Assembly: GCA_023407175.1 (NCBI GenBank)
Contig: JAEYMU010000053.1
Location: 1-64,000, forward strand
Length of the DNA stretch: 64,000 bases
Direction: 5' to 3'
DNA from: Bacillota bacterium
GTDB taxonomy: Bacteria; Bacillota_A; Clostridia; Lachnospirales; Lachnospiraceae
Below are positions 8,379 to 16,847 of this stretch, one piece after another. Each line of letters begins with the position of its first letter. The first letter of the stretch is position 1. The notes under the pieces were generated by a model that saw only the letters and a list, made by a program, of their open reading frames with translations, was not told the origin of the DNA and ran no database searches. The translations under genes and the position numbers were made by a program.

Positions 8379-10865
8379 ATGCCAATCAAAAAATCCTTAC
8401 GCATACTGCTTATCCTGTCATCCATGATTCCGGTCATCCTGGTTTCTGCATTAGCGCATGGATTACTTACGAATAAACTGATTCAAGATAATACCAGACA
8501 TTTGAAGCTGCTTGCCGAGACAAATATCAGCGGTGTGCAGGCTATGATAAATACACAAAAAACCGAGGTTTCCCTATTAGCCCGACAGGAGGAGCTGGTC
8601 TCTGCCGCAGATCAGAGCAATCAAACGGGTAAATCTGCGCCTGATGAGGTCAACCAATTGCTGAAGGAACGGCGTCTAAGCTATGAGGACTGTGAACGTA
8701 TCAGTCTGTATAATGCCAATCGCAATATTATTGCAAGCTCCGATCCTGTATCCATCGGTTCTGAAAACGACCATCTGCTGACACTCAATTATATCGACAA
8801 TACAAAATCCGTTGCGGTTGCACTGGGCGGCTTAATACCAGTGACCACCTCGGACAAAACCATCTATACCATTGAGATCGGTTCTCCCATCCTTGACCCT
8901 GCAAATCAGGATATCATCGGATATGTGATCAGCACCGTAGACATCTCCTATTTTAATGATTTCCTGGGATCAATTAAAATCGGTAAAACAGGCTACGGCA
9001 TTCTTCTTCTTAAGGATGGAACGGTAATTTACCATCCGGATTCCGAATCAATCGGACATAATATCAACTCTGAAACTCTGTCCCGGCTGGTCAGTAATTA
9101 TAACAGCGGCCTGATTCCGTTAAACGGTGATTTTAAATACTCCTATAACGGTACCAAACAGGTTTATGGTTACTGTATATTACCCGAACTGAATTGGGTA
9201 CTGCTAGTGAAGCAGGATATATCGGAAATCGGTTCGGTTACCGCTATTATTGTAACCCTGCTCGTGATCACCTGTGCGGCAACCCTTATTATTGTTGTTA
9301 TATTCTCAAATCTGATTTCAAAAAGATACACTGCTCCGATTATTGCACTGAGGGATGCCATGCGTACCGCCTCCGACGGTAACCTTACCGTCCAGTCCAA
9401 TATAAAAAGCGGCAACGAATTAGGTGAATTATCAAAAAACTTTAATAAAATGCTTCATATCATTAAAACAAACTATGAGGATCTGGAGTCCATGCATGAG
9501 GAACTCCTCGCTAATGAGGAACAGCTTCGCTCCAATTATGACCATATCGAATACCTGGCCTACCACGATACCCTGACCAACCTCCCGAATAAGCTGGCTT
9601 TTCTGGATTATGTGAATGCTGTGCTGATATCCTCCCATCCCGAACACAAAATGCACGCTGTTTATTTTATTGACCTGGATAATTTCAAAATGATCAACGA
9701 TACTCTGGGACATGAATACGGTGATGCTCTATTGACAAAAACAGCACAGATACTTACCTCTCTTATCTCTTCCGGAGGGATGCTTGCCCGGGCAGGCGGC
9801 GATGAATTCTTGCTGTTCATCGAGAATATTACTGCAAAGGAAGAGACCCTGGCCTTTGCCAATAAAATATTGGAATGCTTTAAAGTACCCCTGGAGCTCA
9901 ACGGCGAAATCATATATGTATCCATGAGTATTGGCATTGCTCTCTATCCGGAAAACGGCATTACCTCGAATATATTAATTAAGAATGCCGACATTGCCAT
10001 GTATAAATCAAAGGATACCGGTAAAAACAAATTCACTCTGTTCGACACCAAGATGGAGGAGGAGCTGAACCGCAATACCGTAATCCTTGAGATATTAAGA
10101 AATGCCATCGATAATCAGGAAATCTATGTGCAATACCAGCCTCTGTTTGAGTTGTCCTCCAACAGTATTATCGGCTTTGAAGCTCTAATGAGAATCAGAA
10201 GCGAGCGGCTTGGCAATATTCCACCGTCGGAATTTATTCCGATTGCAGAGGAAAGCGGTTTGATTATAGAGCTTAGCACCTGGCTGATCCGGGAGGTATG
10301 TGCCTTCAATAAGAAAATGATTGACCTTGGCATAACTCCCCGGCCCGTATCGGTGAACATTTCCTCTATCCAGATTAACCGTCCCGGATTTATCAATCTT
10401 ATCTCAGACATCTTAGGTGAGACAAAGCTTCCGGCAAGATATCTGGAATTGGAACTGACGGAAAGTACTCTGGTTTCCTCCATTATGGATGCCGCCAAGC
10501 TTTTAAACAATCTTCAGGAGCTCGGTGTAAGAATCTCACTGGATGATTTCGGCACCGGTTATTCCTCCCTGAATTACCTGACTCAGATGCCCATCAATAC
10601 CTTGAAAATAGATAAATCCTTTATTGATAATATTTGTAACAGCAATAAGGATGCCTTTATCGCAGAGGGCATCATTCAGCTGGCACACAGTCTGGATATC
10701 AAGGTAGTTGCCGAGGGGGTTGAATTTGAGGAGCAGCTTCGCTTGCTGAGGACACAATGCTGTGATATCGTACAGGGTTATGTTTATAGCCGCCCTCTCC
10801 ATCCGACGGAGTTATTTGAGAATATACAAGAGGATGATATGGTAACCCAGTGCAATCTGTTCTGA
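8379..10865 (+). CDS. Cache-HAMP-GGDEF-EAL cyclic-di-GMP protein
   Basis: An 828-residue membrane sensor for cyclic-di-GMP turnover. Order: transmembrane helix (about 7-28), extracytoplasmic Cache-like sensor, second helix (about 286-312), HAMP linker, coiled segment, diguanylate cyclase domain with intact GGDEF (about 473), and an EAL phosphodiesterase domain. The EAL catalytic signs are present: FEALMR, ELTEST, DDFGTGYSS, LKIDKSF and VAEGVE. No RxxD inhibitory site is seen before GGDEF. Both activities are possible, and which dominates cannot be told. The start at 8379 is set by TTGGAGG upstream; the frame extends further but without a binding site. An HD-GYP protein at 16.8 kb acts on the same messenger. 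Confidence 0.92.
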   Translation: MPIKKSLRILLILSSMIPVILVSALAHGLLTNKLIQDNTRHLKLLAETNISGVQAMINTQKTEVSLLARQEELVSAADQSNQTGKSAPDEVNQLLKERRLSYEDCERISLYNANRNIIASSDPVSIGSENDHLLTLNYIDNTKSVAVALGGLIPVTTSDKTIYTIEIGSPILDPANQDIIGYVISTVDISYFNDFLGSIKIGKTGYGILLLKDGTVIYHPDSESIGHNINSETLSRLVSNYNSGLIPLNGDFKYSYNGTKQVYGYCILPELNWVLLVKQDISEIGSVTAIIVTLLVITCAATLIIVVIFSNLISKRYTAPIIALRDAMRTASDGNLTVQSNIKSGNELGELSKNFNKMLHIIKTNYEDLESMHEELLANEEQLRSNYDHIEYLAYHDTLTNLPNKLAFLDYVNAVLISSHPEHKMHAVYFIDLDNFKMINDTLGHEYGDALLTKTAQILTSLISSGGMLARAGGDEFLLFIENITAKEETLAFANKILECFKVPLELNGEIIYVSMSIGIALYPENGITSNILIKNADIAMYKSKDTGKNKFTLFDTKMEEELNRNTVILEILRNAIDNQEIYVQYQPLFELSSNSIIGFEALMRIRSERLGNIPPSEFIPIAEESGLIIELSTWLIREVCAFNKKMIDLGITPRPVSVNISSIQINRPGFINLISDILGETKLPARYLELELTESTLVSSIMDAAKLLNNLQELGVRISLDDFGTGYSSLNYLTQMPINTLKIDKSFIDNICNSNKDAFIAEGIIQLAHSLDIKVVAEGVEFEEQLRLLRTQCCDIVQGYVYSRPLHPTELFENIQEDDMVTQCNLF

Positions 10866-10913
10866 CTATAATACCGGTAAAACAGTAATCTTCTCTTTCC
10901 CGGCATAAAATAT

Positions 10914-10976
10914 GCTCCTCCTCCGGCCGCTTAGATTTCCAAGCGGGTGCCGGAGGGGGAGCAATTCTTTTTTCCT
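10914..10976. terminator. Bidirectional terminator
   Basis: A 14-bp stem, GCTCCTCCTCCGGC (10914-10927) with GCCGGAGGGGGAGC (10949-10962), one wobble pair, followed on the plus strand by AATTCTTTTTT. It lies between the convergent cyclic-di-GMP and fba genes. Confidence 0.9.
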
Positions 10977-10986
10977 GTCACTTATA

Positions 10987-11928
10987 CTATTTTGATGCAG
11001 CGCCTGCACAACCGAGTACATTCACAATCTTATGCTTAACAAGAGTCTTGATATTGTTTCTTGCAGGTGTTAAGTATTGTCTGGGATCAAAATGACTGGG
11101 GTTGTTTACAAAATACTCTCTTACGCCTGCGGTAAATGCGAGTCTTAGGTCAGAGTCGATGTTAATCTTGCATACAGCCATTCCTGCTGCCTGTCTTAAC
11201 ATTTCCTCCGGAATACCGATTGCATCATCCATCTTTCCGCCGTTCTTCTTGATGATTTCCACATATTCCTGTGAAACAGAAGAAGCACCGTGTAAAACAA
11301 TCGGGAAATTGGGAAGTCTCTTAGCCACTTCCTCAAGAATATCAAAACGAAGCTTAGGCTTTTGACCCGGCTTGAATTTATAAGCACCATGGCTTGTACC
11401 AATAGCAATCGCTAAGGAATCAACGCCTGTCTTTGTTACAAACTCCTCTACCTCTTCCGGTCTTGTATAGGAAGCATCCTCTGCAGATACATTTACATCA
11501 TCCTCAATACCTGCAAGCTTGCCCAATTCGCCTTCTACCACAACACCATGTGCATGAGCATATTCAACTACCTTCTTGGTCAGCTCAATATTATCCTTAA
11601 AGCTGTGCTTGGAGCCGTCGATCATAACAGAAGTAAATCCGCCATCAATACAGGATTTACAAATCTCAAAATCATCGCCGTGGTCCAGATGAAGAGCAAT
11701 GGGAAGATCCGTATCAATTAATGCTGCCTCAACCAATTTAACAAGATATGCATGCTTTGCATACTTTCTTGCTCCGGCAGAAACCTGTAATATAACAGGT
11801 GCATTCTCTTCCTTTGCAGCCTCTGTAATTCCCTGAACAATCTCCATATTATTTACATTAAAAGCACCAATTGCATAACCTCCGGCATATGCTTTTTGAA
11901 ACATTTCTTTCGTAGTTACTAATGGCAT
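10987..11928 (-). CDS. fba: Class II fructose-bisphosphate aldolase
   Basis: A 313-residue zinc-dependent aldolase cleaving fructose-1,6-bisphosphate to dihydroxyacetone phosphate and glyceraldehyde-3-phosphate. Signatures include GAFNVNNME near the start, HLDHGDDFE (metal and base region), VEGELGKLAG, IGTSHGAYK and HGASSV. The length fits the Clostridium-type class IIA enzyme. The ATG has AGGAATG upstream. It is a single-gene unit closed by the terminator at 10.9 kb. A TATAAT-like -10 on the minus strand (11972-11977) lies about 45 bp upstream, with only a weak -35. Confidence 0.96.
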   Translation of the reverse strand: MPLVTTKEMFQKAYAGGYAIGAFNVNNMEIVQGITEAAKEENAPVILQVSAGARKYAKHAYLVKLVEAALIDTDLPIALHLDHGDDFEICKSCIDGGFTSVMIDGSKHSFKDNIELTKKVVEYAHAHGVVVEGELGKLAGIEDDVNVSAEDASYTRPEEVEEFVTKTGVDSLAIAIGTSHGAYKFKPGQKPKLRFDILEEVAKRLPNFPIVLHGASSVSQEYVEIIKKNGGKMDDAIGIPEEMLRQAAGMAVCKINIDSDLRLAFTAGVREYFVNNPSHFDPRQYLTPARNNIKTLVKHKIVNVLGCAGAASK

Positions 11929-12242
11929 AGATTATCATTCCTTTCTATATTGTTAATTTTTATTCAAAATCATTATACCATAAAATTGAAGCTTGAAAAG
12001 TTTTTTCTTATTTTTTTTGGAAAACATACCTTTGTTTTGCAAATATAGCAATAATATCTGAATCTACTGCGGAATTCGCTCCCATTAAATTATCATTATA
12101 TGCTTTTCTGTCATATATTATTACAGAAAGATGAATCATCTTTCCAATGGTAATGCACATTGCCAATTCTCTTTTCTATGGCCATTTTCCGAATTGGTTC
12201 AAAATTGAAAATGACTATAATTCAGCATAAGGAATGATGCTT
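11929..12242. other. AT-rich intergenic region
   Basis: About 314 bp between the divergent fba gene and the proline-rich peptide gene. Apart from the probable fba -10 element near 11972, it holds long T-tracts and a small inverted repeat around 12134-12150 (GATGAATCATC). A CATA-type -10 box (around 12113) hints at a sporulation sigma factor but is too far from the next start to be convincing. Confidence 0.4.
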
Positions 12243-12446
12243 ATGTCATATAACTATCATTACCAAAGAAGGCCACATCGCGACAGACCTCCGGGTCCTC
12301 CTTTTTGGCCTCCCGTTCCTCCGGGCCCTCCTGGTCCGCACAGACCGGGACCTTCCCCCTGGCCGCCCGGTCCTCCTCCGCGGCCTTGGCCTCCGGGACC
12401 TCCCGGCCCGCCCTGCTGTCCTGGTGACAAACCATGGCGCTGGTAA
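12243..12446 (+). CDS. Proline/glycine-rich collagen-like small protein
   Basis: A 67-residue peptide: a tyrosine/histidine/arginine-rich head (MSYNYHYQRRPHRDR) followed by about 40 residues of P-P-G-type triplets with interspersed tryptophans (FWPP, SPWPPG, RPWPPG), then a CC pair and a GDKPWRW tail. More than a third of the residues are proline. ATG 12243 was chosen because AAGGA ends nine bases before it; two ATGs just upstream sit too close to that site. A strong hairpin follows 16 bp after the stop. I know no named family; short PPG-rich proteins are common on clostridial spore surfaces, which is only a guess here. The opposite strand is also open but lacks a binding site. Confidence 0.65.
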   Translation: MSYNYHYQRRPHRDRPPGPPFWPPVPPGPPGPHRPGPSPWPPGPPPRPWPPGPPGPPCCPGDKPWRW

Positions 12447-12462
12447 AAATATAATTTGCATC

Positions 12463-12492
12463 GGGAGTATTACCTGATCAGGTAATGCTCCC
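12463..12492 (+). terminator. Hairpin after the proline-rich gene
   Basis: A nearly perfect 15-base palindrome arm, GGGAGTATTACCTGA (12463-12477) with its complement at 12478-12492, followed by TTGCTAATTTT. The stem is strong but the T-tract is interrupted. Confidence 0.7.
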
Positions 12493-12556
12493 TTGCTAAT
12501 TTTACCTGTGGGGTATAAAATAGGTATATTCATTGATAAATAAAGGAGACATTTAC

Positions 12557-13027
12557 ATGCAAGCAAAGCGGGTATCGGATTCGATAACAGAACAGGTACA
12601 GATTGTCCTTCCCTCCCATAGTAACGGAGCCGACAGATTATTCGGCGGTCAGCTGATGCAGTGGATTGATATTGTAGCCTGTGTTGTAGCAAGACGCCAC
12701 TGCGGTCATAATGTTACAACTGCGGCTATTGATAATCTGCAATTTAAGGCAGGGGCTTATATCAATAATACTCTGGTATTAATCGGACGAATTACTTATG
12801 TCGGGACAACCTCTATGGAAGTACGGGTAGATACTTATGTGGAGGATCTCGCCGGAATTCGTAAGCCGGTAAACCGGGCTTATCTTGTTATCGTTGCCAT
12901 TGATGATTCCGGAATACCTACAGAGGTTCCCAGACTGATACTTGAAACCGAAAATGAACGTGCGGAATGGGAAGCCGGAATTAAGCGGCATACCCTGCGT
13001 TGTGACCGGCGAAAGGATGGCTATTAA
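12557..13027 (+). CDS. Acyl-CoA thioesterase (hotdog fold)
   Basis: A 156-residue hotdog-fold protein of the YciA/YkhA acyl-CoA hydrolase group, cleaving acyl-CoA to free acid and CoA. Diagnostic stretches are the N-terminal HSNGADRLFGGQLMQWIDI (active-site helix region), AAIDNLQFKAGAYIN, and VDTYVEDLAG. ATG 12557 is set by AAAGGAG eight bases upstream. It appears to be a single gene. Chain-length preference cannot be inferred. Confidence 0.9.
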   Translation: MQAKRVSDSITEQVQIVLPSHSNGADRLFGGQLMQWIDIVACVVARRHCGHNVTTAAIDNLQFKAGAYINNTLVLIGRITYVGTTSMEVRVDTYVEDLAGIRKPVNRAYLVIVAIDDSGIPTEVPRLILETENERAEWEAGIKRHTLRCDRRKDGY

Positions 13028-13187
13028 TTCGCTATCCTGTATTAATATCGACTGGTTTTCTTTTAAGCCTACCCTCCGGTTCTTTTGTAACCATATTTCG
13101 ACAAATGAGTATATTGATATTAGTACAACGTTTCATAAAACAGAAGACGAAGCATTGTACTGAAATAAACTTAGAAAGAGGGAGTTT

Positions 13188-13841
13188 ATGGCCAAGATTA
13201 AAATAGCAGTCGATGCGGGACACGGCAGTAATACCGCCGGTAAAAGAACCCCGCCCTTTACCAAAAATGTAGATATCAATAAAGATGGTACCATAGATGT
13301 CAAAAGAGGAAGCACCTACCGGGAGCATTATGCAAATGTCGGAGTTGCGGCTCAATTATACAAGGTTCTGGCCGCCCGGGGCTATGACGTGATAAAGACC
13401 GGCTGGAATGACGAGAATTCAAAGGACGATGCCGACACAGCTCTGTCCGTAAGGCAAAGTACGATCAAGAAGGCAAAATGTGATTATTCCGTCTCAATCC
13501 ATTTTAACGCATATGGAAATGGTGAGAGCTTTAACTCGGCTAATGGTGTAGCGGTATACATTCATAGTGTAAATCCGGGAGATTCTAAAAAATTAGCCGG
13601 ATATGTTCTGGATGAGCTTGTTAAGAACACAACTCAGAAAAAGCGGGGAATTGTAAGCGAGAAGCTTGCCATGTGCAACTGTAAGTCCCTGGGCACCAAA
13701 GCCTCCGTTATCTGTGAGCTTGCATTTATGACAAATGCGCATGAAGCCCAGGATTTAATGGCCAACAAGAAATTCTGGGAAGAAAGCGCCAAGGAAATAG
13801 CTGATGCAATAGACAAGTATTGCAAAGGCTTAAAGAAATAA
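13188..13841 (+). CDS. N-acetylmuramoyl-L-alanine amidase (Amidase_3)
   Basis: A 217-residue zinc amidase that cuts between muramic acid and the peptide stem of peptidoglycan. The zinc ligands are readable: His in VDAGHGS (residue 13), Glu in REHYAN, and His in SIHFNA. The catalytic Glu is in ICELAFMTN. There is no signal peptide, transmembrane helix or cell-wall-binding repeat, so export would need another route, or it acts in mother-cell lysis or as a stray endolysin-like gene. An insertion of about 25 residues (PPFTKNVDINKDGTIDVKRG) follows the first histidine. GAGGGAG precedes the ATG. Confidence 0.92.
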   Translation: MAKIKIAVDAGHGSNTAGKRTPPFTKNVDINKDGTIDVKRGSTYREHYANVGVAAQLYKVLAARGYDVIKTGWNDENSKDDADTALSVRQSTIKKAKCDYSVSIHFNAYGNGESFNSANGVAVYIHSVNPGDSKKLAGYVLDELVKNTTQKKRGIVSEKLAMCNCKSLGTKASVICELAFMTNAHEAQDLMANKKFWEESAKEIADAIDKYCKGLKK

Positions 13842-13860
13842 AATATTTTATAAGAGCTAA

Positions 13861-13904
13861 AACTCCCCCCAATGAATTTCCAAGCGAATTCATTGGGAGG
13901 AGTT
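13861..13904. terminator. Hairpin between convergent genes
   Basis: AACTCC (13861-13866) pairs with GGAGTT (13899-13904), and inside it CCAATGAATT (13869-13878) pairs with AATTCATTGG (13887-13896). It lies 20 bp after the amidase stop and likely ends transcription in both directions. Confidence 0.75.
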
Positions 13905-13949
13905 TCATGACTCACACGTTTTCCGTAATATAACTTTTTTACAGAATTA

Positions 13950-14315
13950 CTATTCCATCCGATCCAGCTGTTCCTTCCGGCGTTCCTGCTTTGCCTTGGC
14001 ATTTTTAAAGGACTGATTGTCCATATGCTCAGCGTTATGATTTAAATAACCCTCTGTATACAGGAGCCGCTTTTGCGTATTCTCCTTATGATTATTATTA
14101 TTTTCACCATGTGCCAGGAGATCCTTCAAATTATTTATCTCACCCTGACGTTCCTCATTTACCCTTTTTGCATGCTCGACATTTTCCTGTGACTTGGAGA
14201 TGTCGGTATTTTCTTCCAGATGACGCTGTGTCCTTGTCTGTTTTTCCACAAGATTAACCAGATGCTCTGCCCGGCGCTCTTGTTTTTCGGCTTGCGAATC
14301 CCTTTGGTTACTCAT
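13950..14315 (-). CDS. Charged coiled-coil small protein
   Basis: A 121-residue, very hydrophilic protein with no cysteine and no hydrophobic segment. It is dominated by Glu, Lys, Arg, Gln and Asn in heptad-like patterns (SQAEKQERRAEHLVNLVEKQ, RVNEERQGEINNLKDLLAHG), so a long alpha-helical coiled coil is likely. An N-N-N-N-H insert breaks the helix near the middle. The ribosome binding site is strong (AAGGAGGG, six bases from ATG), which argues that it is a real gene. I do not recognise a family. Confidence 0.75.
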   Translation of the reverse strand: MSNQRDSQAEKQERRAEHLVNLVEKQTRTQRHLEENTDISKSQENVEHAKRVNEERQGEINNLKDLLAHGENNNNHKENTQKRLLYTEGYLNHNAEHMDNQSFKNAKAKQERRKEQLDRME

Positions 14316-14457
14316 ATTGCCCTCCTTTTCAAAATTCTCATTCTTATTTTCTCCGAAGCTGCTGTTCCTTATGCCGGATTCTATTTACAAAACATAAGCC
14401 AAATGGAAAATTCGTTAATTTATATAAAGGCAGCAATTATTTATCATAAAACCAAAA

Positions 14458-15288
14458 TCAGGTGGCTCCCCAAAGATGCCGGATATAATAGAACATATAT
14501 TGCTGGACAATTCCCGCATATCCCTGATATTTTTCCTTATGGAACTGGTTATTGTATATTTCCTTTAAAACCCGTAAAATCCATACATCAACCGGAAACC
14601 CCTCAATATGATGCAGACCGTAGAGTGAGATACAGTTAGCTACCTTCTCCCCGACTCCATGCATTTGCTTTAGAGTCTTCACCGCTTCCTCAAAGCTTAC
14701 TTTTTTCAAATCCTCCAGATTCAGTCCCCCTTGTACAACTAAACCTGACGCGCTTAGGATATACTCGTCCCGGTAACCTGTCTTCAATTCCCGCAGCTCT
14801 TCCTTTCCCGCACCGGAAAGCACTTGTGCAGAAGGAAACGTATCATAGAAAATACCGTCCTTATACTGCTTTTTCTCTCCGTAGCGTCTGCAAATCCCCT
14901 CAATACAGCCTTTGATTGCGGGAATATTCTTATTCTGGGATATGATAAAGCTGATTGCCGCTTCAAAAGGCTCCTGCTTCAGTATCCTGATTCCTTTTCC
15001 GTAGCCGGCCGCCTTCCGGAGGAACTGGTCCTCACCCTCCAGCAAACCGGCTACTATCCTTCCATAGTCATATTTTAAATCAAAATACTCCTCCCAGACC
15101 TCGTGAAATTCTTCCTCGGAACAGCTTAATTCCACAGTCTCCGGGCCTGTCTGTGTCAATTCAAGATATCGCCCATATGCCACCAGCCCATACTTTATCT
15201 TATTTCCCTCGTAAATCCTGTTCATGCGAAAGCACTGACCGGAGTCCGCAATTTGCACAATATCAAAATTTTTATTATGTACCAGCAT
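14458..15288 (-). CDS. 8-oxoguanine DNA glycosylase/AP lyase (OGG1 type)
   Basis: A 276-residue base-excision-repair enzyme of the HhH-GPD superfamily, OGG1/AlkA branch. The N-terminal domain holds SGQCFRMN, the OGG N-domain signature. The helix-hairpin-helix is MHGVGEKVANCISLYGL, with the lysine that serves as Schiff-base nucleophile in OGG1. The catalytic aspartate follows in FPVDVWI. Both residues being present suggests glycosylase plus lyase activity on 8-oxoguanine opposite cytosine. No iron-sulphur cluster cysteines are seen at the C-terminus. It appears to be a single gene. Confidence 0.92.
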   Translation of the reverse strand: MLVHNKNFDIVQIADSGQCFRMNRIYEGNKIKYGLVAYGRYLELTQTGPETVELSCSEEEFHEVWEEYFDLKYDYGRIVAGLLEGEDQFLRKAAGYGKGIRILKQEPFEAAISFIISQNKNIPAIKGCIEGICRRYGEKKQYKDGIFYDTFPSAQVLSGAGKEELRELKTGYRDEYILSASGLVVQGGLNLEDLKKVSFEEAVKTLKQMHGVGEKVANCISLYGLHHIEGFPVDVWILRVLKEIYNNQFHKEKYQGYAGIVQQYMFYYIRHLWGAT

Positions 15289-15545
15289 GTTTATCCTCTG
15301 TCCTTATTCCTCATATTAACGAGTGTACAGTCTCCTTCATAATCAGTCAAACTGCACTCGTCCTTCCTATCCATTATAATATGGGCTGTCCTTCTTCACA
15401 ATAGATACCCTGCTACATTCGCTTCCTCTTTTTCCCACAGGCACCAAAAACCAGAATAAACCTTACTCCATGGTATACATCATTCCAAATCATTGCTATA
15501 ATAGCCTATAATCCCATATCAATACACCAACAGGAGGAAACTGCC

Positions 15546-16043
15546 ATGAAAACAGATACAGACATCAAGGATTTTACCATTCGTTTTGCGACCAGACAGG
15601 ACATCCCACTCATTCTGGAATTTATTAAAAAGCTTGCAGACTACGAGCATATGCTGGACTTGGTGGTTGCCGATGAAGCTATTCTTGAAGAATATTTATT
15701 TGAGCAAAAAAGAGCCGAGGTAATCATCGGACAATACCAGCAAAGGCCGGTAGGCTTTGCGTTATTTTTTCATAATTTCTCCACCTTTCTCGGAAGATCC
15801 GGTATATACATTGAAGACTTATTCGTCGATCCCGAGATGCGTGGAATGGGGTTGGGCAAGGCTATCCTGATCTGGCTGGCCAGGCTCGCCAGGGAACGGG
15901 GCTGCGGCAGGATGGAATGGTGGTGTCTGGATTGGAACGAGCCCTCCATCAACTTCTATCAGCATCTGGGTGCCGTTCCTATGAAGGATTGGACTGTATA
16001 CCGTCTTACCGGGGATGCACTTGAGAAGCTTGCCGGGCAATAG
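15546..16043 (+). CDS. GNAT acetyltransferase, diamine/spermidine-acetyltransferase-like
   Basis: A 165-residue GNAT enzyme. The acetyl-CoA loop reads RGMGLGKAIL. It is preceded by YIEDLFVDPE and followed by WNEPSINFYQHLGA, a stretch closely resembling SSAT-type diamine and polyamine acetyltransferases. Acetylation of polyamines or similar amines is therefore the best guess, though bacterial members are diverse. AGGAGG stands eight bases before the ATG. The 256 bp upstream hold two TATAAT-like boxes around 15494-15508 but no good -35. Confidence 0.85.
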   Translation: MKTDTDIKDFTIRFATRQDIPLILEFIKKLADYEHMLDLVVADEAILEEYLFEQKRAEVIIGQYQQRPVGFALFFHNFSTFLGRSGIYIEDLFVDPEMRGMGLGKAILIWLARLARERGCGRMEWWCLDWNEPSINFYQHLGAVPMKDWTVYRLTGDALEKLAGQ

Positions 16044-16108
16044 CTCTCTTTTGTATATTTTGTTCTCTGTAAGCCATATTTTTCATGAATTTTTACCCAT
16101 TCTATCAG

Positions 16109-16137
16109 TTGACATATACTGTATTGTCAGATATAAT
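16109..16137 (+). promoter_or_regulatory. Strong promoter with overlapping inverted repeat
   Basis: TTGACA (16109-16114), a 17-base spacer and TATAAT (16132-16137) form a perfect vegetative promoter for the ECF transporter gene. An inverted repeat, TGACA-N10-TGTCA (16110-16129), covers the -35 box and spacer. A second dyad, AGCTG-N6-CAGCT (16141-16156), follows at about the transcription start. A repressor binding here would block the polymerase, as expected for a vitamin-responsive uptake gene. Confidence 0.8.
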
Positions 16138-16205
16138 TACAGCTGACAAGACAGCTATCAAGTCTGTAATGATGCTGAATTAATAAAAAGGGAAGGGTAA
16201 TAATT

Positions 16206-16751
16206 ATGACAAACATCACGAATAAGGTCAAAACCATGACAACCGCAGCGCTGCTTTGCGCAGTCGGAATTCTCATTCCACAGATCATGCCCAAAATAAC
16301 CATCGGACCTGCCTCCTATACACTGGCAAGTCATGTGGCAATCATGCTGGCAATGTTTATCTCACCGCTCATCGGTCTTGCTGTTGCACTGATAACCACC
16401 CTGGGCTTTCTTCTGTCAGGTCTCCCGCTTGTTGTTGTTATGAGGGCATTGTCCCACATTATTTTTGTAACAATCGGTGCCTTTTATTTAAAGAAGTTCC
16501 CCAATACATTGCAATCCACTGTAAAAACTGCTGCCTTTGCCATAATTATTTCCATCATCCATGCACTATGCGAAGTATTCGTCGTAGCCTTCATGACAAA
16601 CAGCAGCGTAGCTTTTCTAACTGTATTCATCGGTATCGGCGGCTTTGCCCACAGCCTGATTGATTTTACCATTGCACTTGTTGTATGGGTACCGGTTCAG
16701 CGTTTTATTAATATTCCGGCTAACGCCAAGGTTAAATTATTTGCAAAATAA
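16206..16751 (+). CDS. ECF transporter S component, possibly niacin-type
   Basis: A 181-residue integral membrane protein with about six hydrophobic segments, built like the substrate-binding S component of energy-coupling-factor vitamin transporters. The stretch TLASHVAIMLAMFISPLIGL is typical of a group often linked with niacin uptake (NiaX-like). The substrate is uncertain: riboflavin- and biotin-type S components have other signatures. It would use the shared EcfA-EcfA'-EcfT module, which is not in this window. GGAAGGG precedes the ATG. An operator-like dyad in its promoter suggests repression by a vitamin-sensing regulator. Confidence 0.8.
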   Translation: MTNITNKVKTMTTAALLCAVGILIPQIMPKITIGPASYTLASHVAIMLAMFISPLIGLAVALITTLGFLLSGLPLVVVMRALSHIIFVTIGAFYLKKFPNTLQSTVKTAAFAIIISIIHALCEVFVVAFMTNSSVAFLTVFIGIGGFAHSLIDFTIALVVWVPVQRFINIPANAKVKLFAK

Positions 16752-16775
16752 TAAGATTTTCGAGCGATAAATAAG

Positions 16776-16821
16776 AGAGGCAGGAGTCAACCATATTGCA
16801 TGGTCCTCCTGCCTCTTTTTA
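16776..16821. terminator. Intrinsic terminator
   Basis: AGAGGCAGGAG (16776-16786) pairs with CTCCTGCCTCT (16806-16816), followed by TTTTT. It serves the ECF transporter gene and, from the other side, probably the HD-GYP gene. Confidence 0.93.
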
Positions 16822-16847
16822 TTCGCTATTAATTTATATTTATCCCC

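Noticed and set aside
12246..12692. Long minus-strand open frames opposite the proline-rich peptide and thioesterase start
   Set aside because: Arg/Gly/Pro-biased translations with no ribosome binding site. They arise from the GC-rich codons of the opposite gene.
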